The notes beneath the pieces are model-generated. The model saw nothing but the letters and a program-made list of their open reading frames with translations, did no database searches and was not told where the DNA came from. A stretch of DNA of 64,000 nt from Allomuricauda sp. TMED12 (GTDB lineage: Bacteria; Bacteroidota; Bacteroidia; Flavobacteriales; Flavobacteriaceae): assembly GCA_002167435.2 (NCBI GenBank), contig NHBR02000004.1:1-64000 (forward strand), given 5' to 3'. Of this stretch, positions 40,872-50,029 are shown piece after piece; position 1 is the first letter of the stretch; each line of letters starts with the position of its first letter. A program made the translations under genes and the position numbers.

Positions 40872-40903
40872 TTGATGAATAATTTTAGAACTTAGTACCT
40901 TTA
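40872..40903 (+). promoter_or_regulatory. Candidate promoter of ftsE
   Basis: TTG at 40872-40874, 21 bases, then TACCTTTA at 40896-40903 (one mismatch to TAnnTTTG). It lies 18 bp before the start codon, which implies a short leader. Confidence 0.45.
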
Positions 40904-40920
40904 TTCCATAAAGCAATACT

Positions 40921-41604
40921 ATGCCCGAGACCATTGTAAAGTTACAAGACGTAGCCGTTTTCCAGAACGAGAATTTAGTCCTTAACCATATTGACCTTGA
41001 GGTTAAAAAAGGAGAATTTGTTTATGTAATCGGTAAAACTGGTAGCGGGAAAAGTAGTTTTATGAAAACGCTTTACGCCGACCTACCCTTACAACAAGGA
41101 GCTGGAGAGGTAGTGGATTTTGATTTAAAAACCTTGAAAGAAAAAGACATTCCATTTCTACGCAGAAAACTGGGCATTGTTTTTCAAGATTTTAAATTGC
41201 TTCCCGATCGTAACATTAACAACAACCTTAGGTTTGTGCTTAAAGCAACAGGATGGACCGACCCGAAAAAAATGGACAATAAAATCGAAGAAGTTTTGAA
41301 CAAGGTCGGTATGAAAACCAAAGGTTTCAAGTTTCCTCACGAGCTTTCCGGGGGGGAGCAACAACGCATTGCCATTGCCCGTGCACTGTTGAACGACCCT
41401 GAACTAATTTTGGCAGACGAGCCTACAGGAAACCTTGACCCACAGACCAGTGTGGAGGTTATGAAAGTATTGCAGGATATCAATCAAAATGGGAGAACTA
41501 TTATTATGGCCACACATGATTACGCCCTTATCTTGAAATATCCTCATAAAACATTGAAATGTGATGCCAGTAAAGTTTTTGAAGTGATTCAAAAAGCAAT
41601 ATAA
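40921..41604 (+). CDS. ftsE: FtsE-like cell-division ABC ATPase
   Basis: A 227-residue ABC ATPase. With membrane partner FtsX it controls peptidoglycan hydrolases at the septum. Motifs are Walker [10 protein letters not shown] (~37), the Q-loop in [14 protein letters not shown], signature [16 protein letters not shown] (~141), Walker [17 protein letters not shown], and the switch His in MATHDY. The Q-loop segment LLPDR is the FtsE hallmark. ftsX is not adjacent; in flavobacteria the two genes are often apart (recollection), so the partner is likely elsewhere. Confidence 0.88.
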   Translation: MPETIVKLQDVAVFQNENLVLNHIDLEVKKGEFVYVIGKTGSGKSSFMKTLYADLPLQQGAGEVVDFDLKTLKEKDIPFLRRKLGIVFQDFKLLPDRNINNNLRFVLKATGWTDPKKMDNKIEEVLNKVGMKTKGFKFPHELSGGEQQRIAIARALLNDPELILADEPTGNLDPQTSVEVMKVLQDINQNGRTIIMATHDYALILKYPHKTLKCDASKVFEVIQKAI

Positions 41605-41648
41605 TCACCATGAAAAACGTATAGCCCACTGATTTTCAATATAATTAC

Positions 41649-41676
41649 TTGATCAGCAAAAGTTTTTGTTACTTTG
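41649..41676 (+). promoter_or_regulatory. Candidate promoter of ppgK
   Basis: TTG at 41649-41651, 17 bases, then TTACTTTG at 41669-41676 (one mismatch). It lies 25 bp before the start codon. Confidence 0.5.
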
Positions 41677-41701
41677 TCTAAACTAATTTCGCTTCCTATA
41701 T

Positions 41702-42460
41702 ATGGAAATTCTTGGTATTGATATAGGCGGATCGGGCATTAAAGGTGCCCTCGTAAACGCCGAAACTGGGGAAATGTTGACAGAACGTTTCCGAATTCCA
41801 ACTCCAAAATCAAAAAAACCAAAGGACATGGCCAAAGTCGTGGCCCAAATCGTGGATCACTTTAATTATAAAGGCCCTGTAGGCTGTGGATTCCCATCAA
41901 TCGTAAAAAATGGGGTCTGTATGTCTTCAGGAAATCTTCATAAAAGTTGGGTAGGCGTGAATATCGATGAGCTGTTCACCAAATATACCGGTCAAGAATT
42001 TACTGTACTCAACGATGCCGATGCTGCTGGATATGCCTCTATGAACTATGGAGTTGGAAAAGGAAAGAGTGGACTTGTGGTTATGATTACCATTGGGACC
42101 GGTCTTGGAAGCGGTGCATTCTTTAATGGTGTTTTGATTCCGAATTTTGAATTGGGTCAAATTCCTTATAAAAAATACAAGAAAATAGAAAAATGGGCCG
42201 CTGCCTCCGCAAAAGAAAGGGAAGAACTCAGCTTTGAAAAGTGGGGTAAACGCTTCAACAAGTTCTTAAAATATGTAGAGCTTATCATTTCTCCAGATTT
42301 GATTATTGTTGGCGGTGGAACTTCTAAAAAATGGGAGGAATTTAGCCATCATATCAATATTGAAACAAAAGTTGTCAAGGCTGAACTAATGAATCATGCT
42401 GGAATTATAGGAGCTGCCGTATCCTGTTTACGGGAACAGCACCATGGACATTTGCATTAA
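41702..42460 (+). CDS. ppgK: Polyphosphate glucokinase (ROK family)
   Basis: A 252-residue ROK-family kinase that phosphorylates glucose, probably with polyphosphate as well as or instead of ATP. Motifs are the phosphate-binding start LGIDIGGSGIKGALV, GCGFPSIVKNGV, the catalytic Asp in VLNDADAAGYASM, TIGTGLGSGAFFNG, and PDLIIVGGGTSKKWEEF. GSGIKGALV and LGQIPYKKYKKIE match the PpgK subgroup rather than classic ATP glucokinases, which is family inference. It is monocistronic, followed by an intergenic repeat. Confidence 0.85.
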   Translation: MEILGIDIGGSGIKGALVNAETGEMLTERFRIPTPKSKKPKDMAKVVAQIVDHFNYKGPVGCGFPSIVKNGVCMSSGNLHKSWVGVNIDELFTKYTGQEFTVLNDADAAGYASMNYGVGKGKSGLVVMITIGTGLGSGAFFNGVLIPNFELGQIPYKKYKKIEKWAAASAKEREELSFEKWGKRFNKFLKYVELIISPDLIIVGGGTSKKWEEFSHHINIETKVVKAELMNHAGIIGAAVSCLREQHHGHLH

Positions 42461-42496
42461 TTCTAGGATTCAGGACCAAAGGAATCAACACTTCCT

Positions 42497-42583
42497 TTGT
42501 CATTCTGAGCGAGCAAAGCGAGTGAAGAATCTATAACAATAGTTTCTAACTCCCGATTATCATCGGGGCATTCAAAATGACAA
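42497..42583. repeat. Intergenic repeat element (copy C, best preserved)
   Basis: An 87-bp element with terminal inverted repeats TTGTCATTCTGA (42497-42508) and TCAAAATGACAA (42572-42583). It contains GAGCGAGCAAAGCGAGTGAA and an inner hairpin CCCGAT / ATCGGG (42552-42557 with 42562-42567). Similar sequences occur widely in Bacteroidota intergenic regions (recollection), and two degenerate copies lie elsewhere in this window. Confidence 0.7.
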
Positions 42584-42622
42584 TTACCACAAAAAAAACA
42601 AGGAATCCTTATCAAAAAAAGA

Positions 42623-42656
42623 AAAGCGAATGAAGATGATTTTCCTCATTCGCTTT
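42623..42656 (-). terminator. Terminator of typA
   Basis: 11-bp stem AAAGCGAATGA / TCATTCGCTTT (42623-42633 with 42646-42656). On the minus strand it is followed by a long T-rich tract. It lies 24 bp past the typA stop codon. Confidence 0.8.
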
Positions 42657-42679
42657 CCCAAACTACATAGTCTGTTTGA

Positions 42680-44479
42680 TTATACTACTTTGTTTCTTTT
42701 TCTGTCCACTTCTTTTAAATAGATTTTTCTAATCCTCAAGTGATTTGGGGTCACCTCAACGTATTCATCTTTTTGGATATACTCCAAAGCCTCTTCCAAA
42801 GAAAATTTGATGGCCGGCACAATCTTGGCCTTATCATCAGCTCCTGAAGAACGAACGTTGGACAGTTTCTTTGTCTTTGTTACGTTAACCGTCATATCAT
42901 CTTGACGAGAGTTCTCACCAATTACCTGACCTTCGTAAATATCTTCTCCTGGATCAACAAAGAATTTACCTCTATCCTGAAGTTTATCAATTGAATAAGG
43001 AATCGCAGTTCCGTTTTCCATAGATACCAAAGAACCGTTCAATCGCTGAGCGATATCTCCTTTTAAGGGTTGATACTCGAAAAATCTATGCGCCATAATG
43101 GCCTCACCAGCGGTAGCGGTCAACAACTGGTTTCTAAGGCCAATGATTCCCCTAGATGGAATAATGAATTCACACACCATTCTGGAACCTCTTGCTTCCA
43201 TACTGGTCATTTCTCCTTTACGAATGGATACCATTTCCACTGCCTTACCAGATACTTCTTCGGGCAAATCAATGGTCAAATGCTCAACAGGCTCACATTT
43301 AACTCCATCAATCTCTCTGATGATTACCTGTGGCTGACCAATTTGAAGTTCGTAACCTTCTCTTCTCATCGTCTCGATCAAAACAGAAAGGTGCAAAACG
43401 CCTCGACCATAAACCAAAAACTTATCGGCACTATCGGTTTCCTTAACGCGAAGTGCCAAGTTTTTCTCCAGTTCTTTTTCCAAACGTTCTTTAATGTGTC
43501 TGGAAGTAACAAACTTTCCATCCTTACCAAAAAACGGACTATCATTAATGGTGAAAAGCATACTCATAGTCGGCTCATCAATGGCGATGGTTTTTAGTTT
43601 TTCTGGGCTTTCAATATCGGCAACGGTATCACCAATTTCAAAACCTTCCATTCCAACGATAGCACAAATATCTCCAGCAACAACTTCTTCCACTTTTAAA
43701 CGTCCAAGACCTTCAAAAGTATAAAGCTCTTTGATTCTGGTTTTTACAATGGATCCATCTCTTTTTACCAAAGAAACTTGCTGTCCTTCACGAAGCTTTC
43801 CTCTTTGCAATCTACCGATAGCAATTCGTCCGGTAAACGAAGAAAAATCCAATGAAGTGATCAACATCTGGGTTGTTCCTTCTTGGGGTTTAAATTCAGG
43901 AACATGTTCAATGACCATATCCAATAATGGCTCAATGTTTTCGGTAGGCTCTTTCCAATCCTCACCCATCCAGTTGTTCTTTGCAGAACCATAAACAGTT
44001 GGGAAATCCAGCTGCCATTCTTCTGCACCCAATTCGAACATAAGGTCGAACACTTTTTCGTGCACTTCCTCCGGGGTACAGTTCTCTTTATCCACTTTGT
44101 TGATGACCACACATGGTTTTAAACCAAGGTCAATGGCTTTTTGAAGCACAAAACGGGTCTGTGGCATTGGGCCTTCAAAGGCATCAACCAGCAACAAAAC
44201 CCCATCGGCCATATTCAAAACACGCTCAACTTCACCACCGAAATCGGCGTGACCAGGGGTATCTATAATATTAATTTTAGTGTCTTTGTAAACAACGGAA
44301 ACGTTTTTGGAAACGATAGTGATTCCACGCTCCCTTTCCAGGTCGTTGTTGTCCAATATCAGGTCGCCTTTGTTCTCATTATCTCGGAACAACTGGCAAT
44401 GGTACATAATTTTATCGACCAATGTAGTCTTCCCGTGGTCTACGTGTGCAATAATTGCAATGTTTTTAATTTTGGACAT
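42680..44479 (-). CDS. typA: Ribosome-associated GTPase TypA/BipA
   Basis: Translational GTPase of the EF-G family involved in ribosome assembly and stress or cold adaptation. The 599-residue protein has G1 [13 protein letters not shown], the switch I RERGITI, G3 [16 protein letters not shown]4 [10 protein letters not shown], domain II ([17 protein letters not shown]), domain III, and the BipA-specific C-terminal domain ([36 protein letters not shown]). A perfect -7 box lies upstream and a strong terminator follows. Confidence 0.96.
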   Translation of the reverse strand: MSKIKNIAIIAHVDHGKTTLVDKIMYHCQLFRDNENKGDLILDNNDLERERGITIVSKNVSVVYKDTKINIIDTPGHADFGGEVERVLNMADGVLLLVDAFEGPMPQTRFVLQKAIDLGLKPCVVINKVDKENCTPEEVHEKVFDLMFELGAEEWQLDFPTVYGSAKNNWMGEDWKEPTENIEPLLDMVIEHVPEFKPQEGTTQMLITSLDFSSFTGRIAIGRLQRGKLREGQQVSLVKRDGSIVKTRIKELYTFEGLGRLKVEEVVAGDICAIVGMEGFEIGDTVADIESPEKLKTIAIDEPTMSMLFTINDSPFFGKDGKFVTSRHIKERLEKELEKNLALRVKETDSADKFLVYGRGVLHLSVLIETMRREGYELQIGQPQVIIREIDGVKCEPVEHLTIDLPEEVSGKAVEMVSIRKGEMTSMEARGSRMVCEFIIPSRGIIGLRNQLLTATAGEAIMAHRFFEYQPLKGDIAQRLNGSLVSMENGTAIPYSIDKLQDRGKFFVDPGEDIYEGQVIGENSRQDDMTVNVTKTKKLSNVRSSGADDKAKIVPAIKFSLEEALEYIQKDEYVEVTPNHLRIRKIYLKEVDRKRNKVV

Positions 44480-44498
44480 AACCTAAATTTTAAGCCCG

Positions 44499-44506
44499 CA
44501 AAGATA
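44499..44506 (-). promoter_or_regulatory. Candidate -7 box of typA
   Basis: TATCTTTG on the minus strand, a full consensus match 20 bp upstream of the typA start. The -33 position reads GTG in place of TTG, so support is partial. Confidence 0.45.
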
Positions 44507-44576
44507 CTGCTATTTTTTTCTTGTTTGCACACCTAAATGTTATTTTTATCTTATTGATTTAGTGGAAGTTCCAAAT

Positions 44577-45134
44577 CTACAGACCTACACACCAACGCTT
44601 TTCGCTGATAATCCATCCAATACTGAGGTTGACCACGGGTTGAATAGTGCCTTTAAAGGGCCCTACATAATAGCCAGCACCCGCGTCGATGGAGAAGCTA
44701 AAACCTGAATCAAAGCTGCGCTGAATCCCGTAAACCAGTCCACCGTAACCGTGAATTCCATCTACTAACACACCCTCTACAACACGACTTCCCGGCGAAA
44801 AAACTGCCGCTGTAGGCGCAAAATAATTGCCCGAATTCCCATAGATAGACCTTCTGCGCCTCTCCCTACTATTTAGGTTATGATAATAACGGTTTTGAAC
44901 GGTAATGGCTGGAAAAAAATCGAAATCCTCCAAGGGTTGCGTACTCGCAGGCTCCAAAGCTGCTTGATAGGCCACTCGAATATCCAAGGTACTGTTTACA
45001 CCAAGGGCCATTTCGTATTCGATTCCAGGGTTGAAAACATTAAGCTTTAACTGACGAACCTCGCAGTTTGTCCCATATTGGGCATGCATAAAATGACCTG
45101 CTGACAGGAATGCCAAAAGTAGTAAGCGACGCAT
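44577..45134 (-). CDS. Small exported barrel-like protein, tandem paralogue 1
   Basis: A 185-residue protein with a signal peptide ending HFMHAQ (~19). A ~165-residue beta-rich domain follows: KLNVFNPGIEYEMALG, NRYYHNLNSRERRRRSIYGN, SGNYFAPTAA, YGIQRSFDSGFSFSIDAGAGYYVG. It shares these motifs with the next gene upstream on this strand: N-R-Y-Y-H-N, G-N-S-G-N-Y, V-Y-G-I-Q-R, G-A-G-Y-Y. The pattern suggests a small eight-stranded outer-membrane barrel. Function unknown. Confidence 0.75.
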   Translation of the reverse strand: MRRLLLLAFLSAGHFMHAQYGTNCEVRQLKLNVFNPGIEYEMALGVNSTLDIRVAYQAALEPASTQPLEDFDFFPAITVQNRYYHNLNSRERRRRSIYGNSGNYFAPTAAVFSPGSRVVEGVLVDGIHGYGGLVYGIQRSFDSGFSFSIDAGAGYYVGPFKGTIQPVVNLSIGWIISEKRWCVGL

Positions 45135-45199
45135 TGTAGGTTAATTTGGTAGTATTATAACCCTAACTTCGACAAAATAGTATGTTTTGATACGTTTAT

Positions 45200-45781
45200 T
45201 TAATCCAAGTATGGGTCTTTCTTCTTTCTTTTAGTAGCCACCCAGCCAAATGTAAAGTTGATCAACGGCCCATATCCGTTGGGGACACCATCTCCTCGAT
45301 AATATCCTGCACCAACTTCCAAATTAAAGTTGAAGCCTTTTTCGTAGGTCCGCTGAATACCGTAGACCATGCCATAAAATCCCAAATTAAAATCATCCGG
45401 ACCTTCAACATTTGTGGAAATCCGTAACTGCGAAAAGAAGATAGCTTGTGCCGCGGCGATATAGTTTCCCGAATTACCGGAAGTGTTCTTTCCCAACCTA
45501 TCCCTTCTATTGAAATTATGGTAATATCTATAACGGTTGTTGGTTGCCAATCCAAACACATAACCCTCCTCGTAGGTTGCAGTGGCCAAACCTAGATCAA
45601 TGGAAACACTTTGGTTTTTAAATATCCCCAGTTCATAGGAAAGTCCTGGGCTCAATAAATTCAATTTAAACTGGTGGCGCTCCAAATGAGCCAAATCAAA
45701 GGTACCTCCCCGTTCTTGCCATTGAGCATCCGAAATCAACGGAATCAAACAAAGGGTCAACAAAATTATTCTGTATTTCAT
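45200..45781 (-). CDS. Small exported barrel-like protein, tandem paralogue 2
   Basis: A 193-residue protein with signal peptide MKYRIILLTLCLIPLISDAQ and a domain closely following the paralogue at 44577-45134: KLNLLSPGLSYELGIF, NRYRYYHNFNRRDRLGKN, TSGNSGNYIAAAQA, YGIQRTYEKGFNFNLEVGAG. The C-terminus is more charged (KRKKKDP), so the two differ at the end that would face the periplasm. Same orientation, 65 bp apart. Probably a small outer-membrane barrel; role unknown. Confidence 0.75.
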   Translation of the reverse strand: MKYRIILLTLCLIPLISDAQWQERGGTFDLAHLERHQFKLNLLSPGLSYELGIFKNQSVSIDLGLATATYEEGYVFGLATNNRYRYYHNFNRRDRLGKNTSGNSGNYIAAAQAIFFSQLRISTNVEGPDDFNLGFYGMVYGIQRTYEKGFNFNLEVGAGYYRGDGVPNGYGPLINFTFGWVATKRKKKDPYLD

Positions 45782-45831
45782 AGTTGATGGTTTATCTAGA
45801 TAAATCTAAAAAGGATACCATCGTTTAATAC

Positions 45832-45839
45832 TATATTTG
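45832..45839 (+). promoter_or_regulatory. Candidate -7 box of kdsA
   Basis: TATATTTG, a full match, ending 15 bp before the kdsA start codon. The transcript would have a leader of only a few nucleotides. The -33 TTG is not at the usual distance. Confidence 0.45.
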
Positions 45840-45854
45840 TGCAAACTTTAAGAA

Positions 45855-46673
45855 ATGGACATCACTAAAATTCCACAGATAAAACATACGGACAGCGATA
45901 ACTTTTTCTTGTTGGCAGGACCTTGCGCCATAGAGGGCGAGGATATGGCCATGCGAATTGCGGAAAAGGTCGTTGCCATTACGGACAAGCTGAACATTCC
46001 TTATGTTTTTAAAGGAAGTTTTAAAAAAGCCAACCGTAGCCGTATTGATTCCTTTACTGGGATTGGTGATGAAAAAGCCCTGAAAATTTTGAGAAAAGTC
46101 TCTGAAACTTTTAAAGTTCCAACAGTTACCGATATCCACGAAATTTCTGATGCCGCCATGGCAGCGGAGTATGTGGATGTGCTTCAAATTCCTGCTTTTT
46201 TGGTGAGACAGACCGACTTGGTCGTTGCTGCTGCTGAAACAGGAAAAGTCGTTAACCTGAAGAAAGGGCAGTTTATGAGCCCTGAAAGCATGAAACATGC
46301 AGTTACCAAAGTTACCGATACTGGAAATGAGCAAGTATGGATCACGGACCGTGGAACTATGTTCGGGTATCAGGATATGATAGTGGATTTTCGTGGCGTT
46401 CCCACAATGAAACAATACGCTCCCGTGATACTCGATGTTACCCATTCGCTTCAACAGCCAAATCAGTTATCAGGGGTTACGGGCGGTAGACCTGCTTTGA
46501 TTGGAACAATGGCTCGTGCAGGAATTGCAGCAGGTGTGGACGGACTTTTTATGGAGACTCATTTTGATCCAGCCAATGCCAAAAGTGATGGTGCCAACAT
46601 GTTGGATTTAAGTTTATTGGAAAAACTACTTACCGATTTAACCGCTATCCGAAACACAATCAATTCTCTTTAA
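45855..46673 (+). CDS. kdsA: 3-deoxy-8-phosphooctulonate synthase
   Basis: Condenses phosphoenolpyruvate with arabinose 5-phosphate to make KDO 8-phosphate for lipopolysaccharide inner core. The 272-residue TIM barrel has LLAGPCAIEGEDMAM, the KdsA signature VFKGSFKKANRSRIDSFTG, IPAFLVRQTDLVVAAAETGK, VWITDRGTMFGYQDMIVDFR, LDVTHSLQQP and METHFDPANAKSDGANML. The Cys-containing metal site of the metal-dependent class is not obvious, as the GPCAIE Cys is the only early one. Monocistronic. Confidence 0.95.
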   Translation: MDITKIPQIKHTDSDNFFLLAGPCAIEGEDMAMRIAEKVVAITDKLNIPYVFKGSFKKANRSRIDSFTGIGDEKALKILRKVSETFKVPTVTDIHEISDAAMAAEYVDVLQIPAFLVRQTDLVVAAAETGKVVNLKKGQFMSPESMKHAVTKVTDTGNEQVWITDRGTMFGYQDMIVDFRGVPTMKQYAPVILDVTHSLQQPNQLSGVTGGRPALIGTMARAGIAAGVDGLFMETHFDPANAKSDGANMLDLSLLEKLLTDLTAIRNTINSL

Positions 46674-46753
46674 GCAGCATAAAACTGTTAAAATTTACTT
46701 TACAACACTCTGTTTAACAAGTAGATGGATTATACCTGAAATCATTATTTATA

Positions 46754-46765
46754 ATTAGTCTAAAT
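46754..46765. promoter_or_regulatory. Regulator box 1 (ATTAGTCTAAAT) upstream of the metal-uptake operon
   Basis: 12-bp box with the near-palindromic core TTAG-T-CTAA, ending 5 bp before the -33 element. Its exact reverse complement stands at 46813-46824. The core resembles half-sites of DtxR/IdeR/MntR-type iron or manganese repressors (family knowledge), and the downstream genes fit metal control. Confidence 0.6.
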
Positions 46766-46770
46766 ATATT

Positions 46771-46801
46771 TTGGATAAACAACCATTGGCCTATACATTT
46801 G
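46771..46801 (+). promoter_or_regulatory. Promoter of the TonB-receptor operon
   Basis: TTG at 46771-46773, 20 bases, then TACATTTG at 46794-46801, a full -7 match. Transcription would start near 46808. The promoter is bracketed by the two TTAGnCTAA boxes. Confidence 0.65.
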
Positions 46802-46812
46802 TCAAAATCTTT

Positions 46813-46824
46813 ATTTAGACTAAT
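46813..46824. promoter_or_regulatory. Regulator box 2 (ATTTAGACTAAT), inverted copy
   Basis: Exact reverse complement of the box at 46754-46765, located at about +5 to +16 of the predicted transcript and 13 bp before the start codon. A protein bound here would block initiation or early elongation, as expected for a metal-responsive repressor. Confidence 0.6.
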
Positions 46825-46837
46825 TTAAAATAATAAA

Positions 46838-49300
46838 ATGAAACATATACTACTCATGCTGAGCTTGGCTTTTTATTCCTTAGCACAAGCGCAATCAGGA
46901 AACATCTCAGGAAAAGTAACAGACCAAAGAAACAACCCTTTGGCCAATGTTAATATTGCAGTTTCCAATACCAGTTTAGGCACAAACACAAATTATTCAG
47001 GGGACTATGAAATATCCGACCTTGCCCCTGGCTCCTATACGTTGACTTTTTCAATGGTAGGTTTTGGAACTCAGAATAAAACCGTAACCATTTATGCCAA
47101 TCAGACCACTAATGTACCGGTTATATCTTTGGTAGAGCGTCAAGAACAACTTAATGAAGTTGTGGTGGAAGGAAACCAAGTGAACAAATTTGCTCGCAAA
47201 GCAAGTGTTTACGTGTCCAAAATGCCATTAAAGGACATTGAAAACCCACAGGTTTACAATTCCATTTCCACCGAGTTGTTGCAGGACCAGGTAATCACCA
47301 ATTTTGATGACGCCCTTAAAAATGCCCCTGGAATCGATAAACTATGGGAGTCCACAGGTAGAGGAAACGACGGAGCAGGTTATTTCTCCCTTCGTGGATT
47401 TGCTGTTCAACCCACAATGATAAACGGCTTGCCCGGCTTGACCAATGGTAGTCCAGACCCAGCAAATATTGAATCCATCGAAGTGATCAAAGGCCCATCG
47501 GGAACGCTATATGGCAGTAGTTTAATTTCCTACGGTGGTTTGATCAACATCAATACCAAAAAACCATACTACGGATTCGGAGGAAACATCTCCTACACTT
47601 CTGGAAGTTATGGATTGAACCGAGTTAGCGCCGATGTCAATACTACTTTGGGCAACCAGAACAATATTGCACTTAGAGTGAATACCGCCTATCACACGCA
47701 AAATAGCTATCAAGATGCTGGATTTAGAAAATCCTTCTTCTTCGCACCTTCATTGGCGTTCCAGGCAAGTGATAGACTTTCTTTTAACATCAACACCGAA
47801 TTTTATAACGGCAGAAGCACTAACCAAACGATGCTCTTCCTAGATAGAGGTTCGCCACTTCGTGTGACCAATTTGGATGAATTGGGTTACGATTTCAAAC
47901 GTTCGTACACCAGTAACGATTTGTATATAGACACTCCAACCTACAGCCTTCAAGGTCAGATGAACTACATTTTGAGCGATTCTTGGACTTCACAGACCGT
48001 AATATCTAGATCTAATGCAAAGTCTGATGGCTACTATTCCTACCTGTACGAAGTAAGCTCAACGGTAGAAGGTCTTTCTGGTGCTCCACTTGAAGACGGA
48101 ATTATATTGGCCCGCTACACCAGCAACCAAAACTCCGAGACCTTGGGAACCGATATACAACAAAATTTTATCGGAGATTTTAATATTGGAACCATGCGCA
48201 ATCGCTTAGTAATTGGATTGGATTACCTTAAAACCAGAACCATTAACAATAGCACGGGCTACGGAAACCAAGGCTTTATTTATGTAGGTCAAAACCCCAA
48301 TGAGTTCCAAGCTGTTGCCCCTGCCCTACACGATTACTTTGGAACCCCAATGGGAACCGGTTTGTACGACTCCGGTGTTTTGACACAAGCTGGAGCGGAT
48401 GCAGGAATTGCCACCTTGGCCAATCCAGGAGCACAATTCAGTGAGGCTGAGCAAGAAATTTTCAGTGCCTATGCCTCCAACGTGATTAATCTATTACCGG
48501 AATTGTCAGCTATGGCAAGTTTGCGTGTGGACCGTTTTTCTAACGACGGATACAATCAGACCGCATTTTCACCAAAATTTGGTTTGGTGTACCAACCCAT
48601 TTTGAACAAAGTATCCGTGTTTGCCAATTACATGAACGGATTCAGTAATGTCGCTCCAGTGACCGAACTATCCAATGGAAACACTTCCGTGAGAGCTTTG
48701 AACCCTGAGCACGCCAACCAGTTCGAAGTAGGTACAAAATTGAACCTGTTCAACGACAAGCTTTCTGCCACCTTGAGCTACTACAACATTACCGTAAGCG
48801 ATATGGCACAGCGAATCGATACCGATGCCAACAACTATTTCTATACCCAAGATGGCGAACAGACCAGTAAGGGGTTTGAAGCGAGTATCATCGCCTCTCC
48901 AGTTGACGGGCTGAACATTATTGCGGGCTACAGCTATAACGACAGTAAGTTGGTAGAAGGCGCTGACAGCTTTACCGGTTTTAGACCTGAGAGTGCTGGC
49001 CCCATGAACTTGGCCAACGTTTGGGCAAGCTACAGATTTACTCAAGGTACCTTGGAAAACTTTGGACTTGGATTCGGAGGTAACTACGCCAGCGAGAACA
49101 AAATCTTCAATAGATCCAATGGAACATTTGCCATTGACGAGTACACCATTCTTAATGCATCTGCTTTTTACGATGCCAGAGACTTCAGAATCACGTTGAA
49201 GTTGGACAATATTGCCAACAAGGACTACTACAAAGGCTGGTCAACCATCAGCCCTCAGAACTTGAGAAGTCTTTCTGCCAATTTCACTTATAAATTCTAA
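46838..49300 (+). CDS. TonB-dependent siderophore receptor
   Basis: An 820-residue outer-membrane receptor. Parts in order: signal peptide ending LAQAQ (~19); CarboxypepD-regulatory-like domain (~22-100; NISGKVTDQRNNPLANVNIA, GDYEISDLAPGSYTL); plug (~125-240; DALKNAPGIDKLWE, YFSLRGFAVQPTMINGLPGL, SIEVIKGPSGTLYGS, GGLININTKKP); 22-strand barrel ending SANFTYKF. The plug pattern matches ferric-siderophore receptors of the FhuA/FoxA type. The operon partners (DUF4198, DUF3325-like, DUF3649-like, PepSY) are classic companions of siderophore receptors. Two inverted regulator boxes flank the promoter. Confidence 0.93.
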   Translation: MKHILLMLSLAFYSLAQAQSGNISGKVTDQRNNPLANVNIAVSNTSLGTNTNYSGDYEISDLAPGSYTLTFSMVGFGTQNKTVTIYANQTTNVPVISLVERQEQLNEVVVEGNQVNKFARKASVYVSKMPLKDIENPQVYNSISTELLQDQVITNFDDALKNAPGIDKLWESTGRGNDGAGYFSLRGFAVQPTMINGLPGLTNGSPDPANIESIEVIKGPSGTLYGSSLISYGGLININTKKPYYGFGGNISYTSGSYGLNRVSADVNTTLGNQNNIALRVNTAYHTQNSYQDAGFRKSFFFAPSLAFQASDRLSFNINTEFYNGRSTNQTMLFLDRGSPLRVTNLDELGYDFKRSYTSNDLYIDTPTYSLQGQMNYILSDSWTSQTVISRSNAKSDGYYSYLYEVSSTVEGLSGAPLEDGIILARYTSNQNSETLGTDIQQNFIGDFNIGTMRNRLVIGLDYLKTRTINNSTGYGNQGFIYVGQNPNEFQAVAPALHDYFGTPMGTGLYDSGVLTQAGADAGIATLANPGAQFSEAEQEIFSAYASNVINLLPELSAMASLRVDRFSNDGYNQTAFSPKFGLVYQPILNKVSVFANYMNGFSNVAPVTELSNGNTSVRALNPEHANQFEVGTKLNLFNDKLSATLSYYNITVSDMAQRIDTDANNYFYTQDGEQTSKGFEASIIASPVDGLNIIAGYSYNDSKLVEGADSFTGFRPESAGPMNLANVWASYRFTQGTLENFGLGFGGNYASENKIFNRSNGTFAIDEYTILNASAFYDARDFRITLKLDNIANKDYYKGWSTISPQNLRSLSANFTYKF

Positions 49301-49309
49301 GACGACAAA

Positions 49310-50026
49310 ATGAAAAAATTCATAGCAACATTATTGCTCATTACCCTGCCCGTACTGTCGGCCTCAGCTCACTATCTTTGGATCGAGACCAACGGTACAG
49401 GGGCCTTGGGCCAAACACAGGAAGTTCGTGTGCATTATGGAGAATACACCTATGGTGTAATTGAAAAAGTGGAGGGCGAAGCTTTTCCATTGGTTTCCAA
49501 GTTTACCCTTTGGGTAATTGCTCCAGATGGCACAAAGACCGAGTTAGGTAAAAAAGCCAAGGAAGACCATTATTTGGCAAGCTTTACACCATCTCAAAAA
49601 GGTGTGTATACCATCGCTTTGAACAACAATGAAATCGATGTGATCGATTATACCCAATATGACTTTGGAATTTTCAAGACACATTATCATTCCACTGCAA
49701 AGGTTCAGGTGGGAGCTGATGGCGATACAAAAACTGCCAATCCTAACGGAATTGTGGTAAAGCAGTTGAAAAACGACGGAGAGGAAATCAAACTTCAAGT
49801 ATTGTACAAAGGTGAGCCTATCGCCAAAAACGAGCTTAAAGTCTATGTTTCCGACCTATGGTCCAAAACCTTGTGCACCGACGATAATGGAGAGGTTTCC
49901 TTTGCCTTGCCTTGGGACACACAGTATATTGTGGAGACCACTACCAAGGAAGAAATGCCCGGCACTTACAATGGTGAGGATTATGAATTTATTTGGCATT
50001 GTGCCACGTATTGTATAAAACGATAA
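49310..50026 (+). CDS. DUF4198-like exported protein
   Basis: A 238-residue protein with a signal peptide ending SASA (~21), then HYLWIETNGTGALGQTQEVR, the typical opening of DUF4198 domains, with Ig-like strands (VHYGEYTYGV, SFTPSQKGVYTIAL, LKVYVSDLWSKTLCTDDNGE). It ends with a Cys/His pair motif IWHCATYCIKR that may bind a metal. DUF4198 proteins often sit beside metal-uptake receptors and are suspected periplasmic metal-binding or carrier proteins (inference). It lies 9 bp after the receptor gene. Confidence 0.87.
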   Translation: MKKFIATLLLITLPVLSASAHYLWIETNGTGALGQTQEVRVHYGEYTYGVIEKVEGEAFPLVSKFTLWVIAPDGTKTELGKKAKEDHYLASFTPSQKGVYTIALNNNEIDVIDYTQYDFGIFKTHYHSTAKVQVGADGDTKTANPNGIVVKQLKNDGEEIKLQVLYKGEPIAKNELKVYVSDLWSKTLCTDDNGEVSFALPWDTQYIVETTTKEEMPGTYNGEDYEFIWHCATYCIKR

Positions 50027-50029
50027 GCC

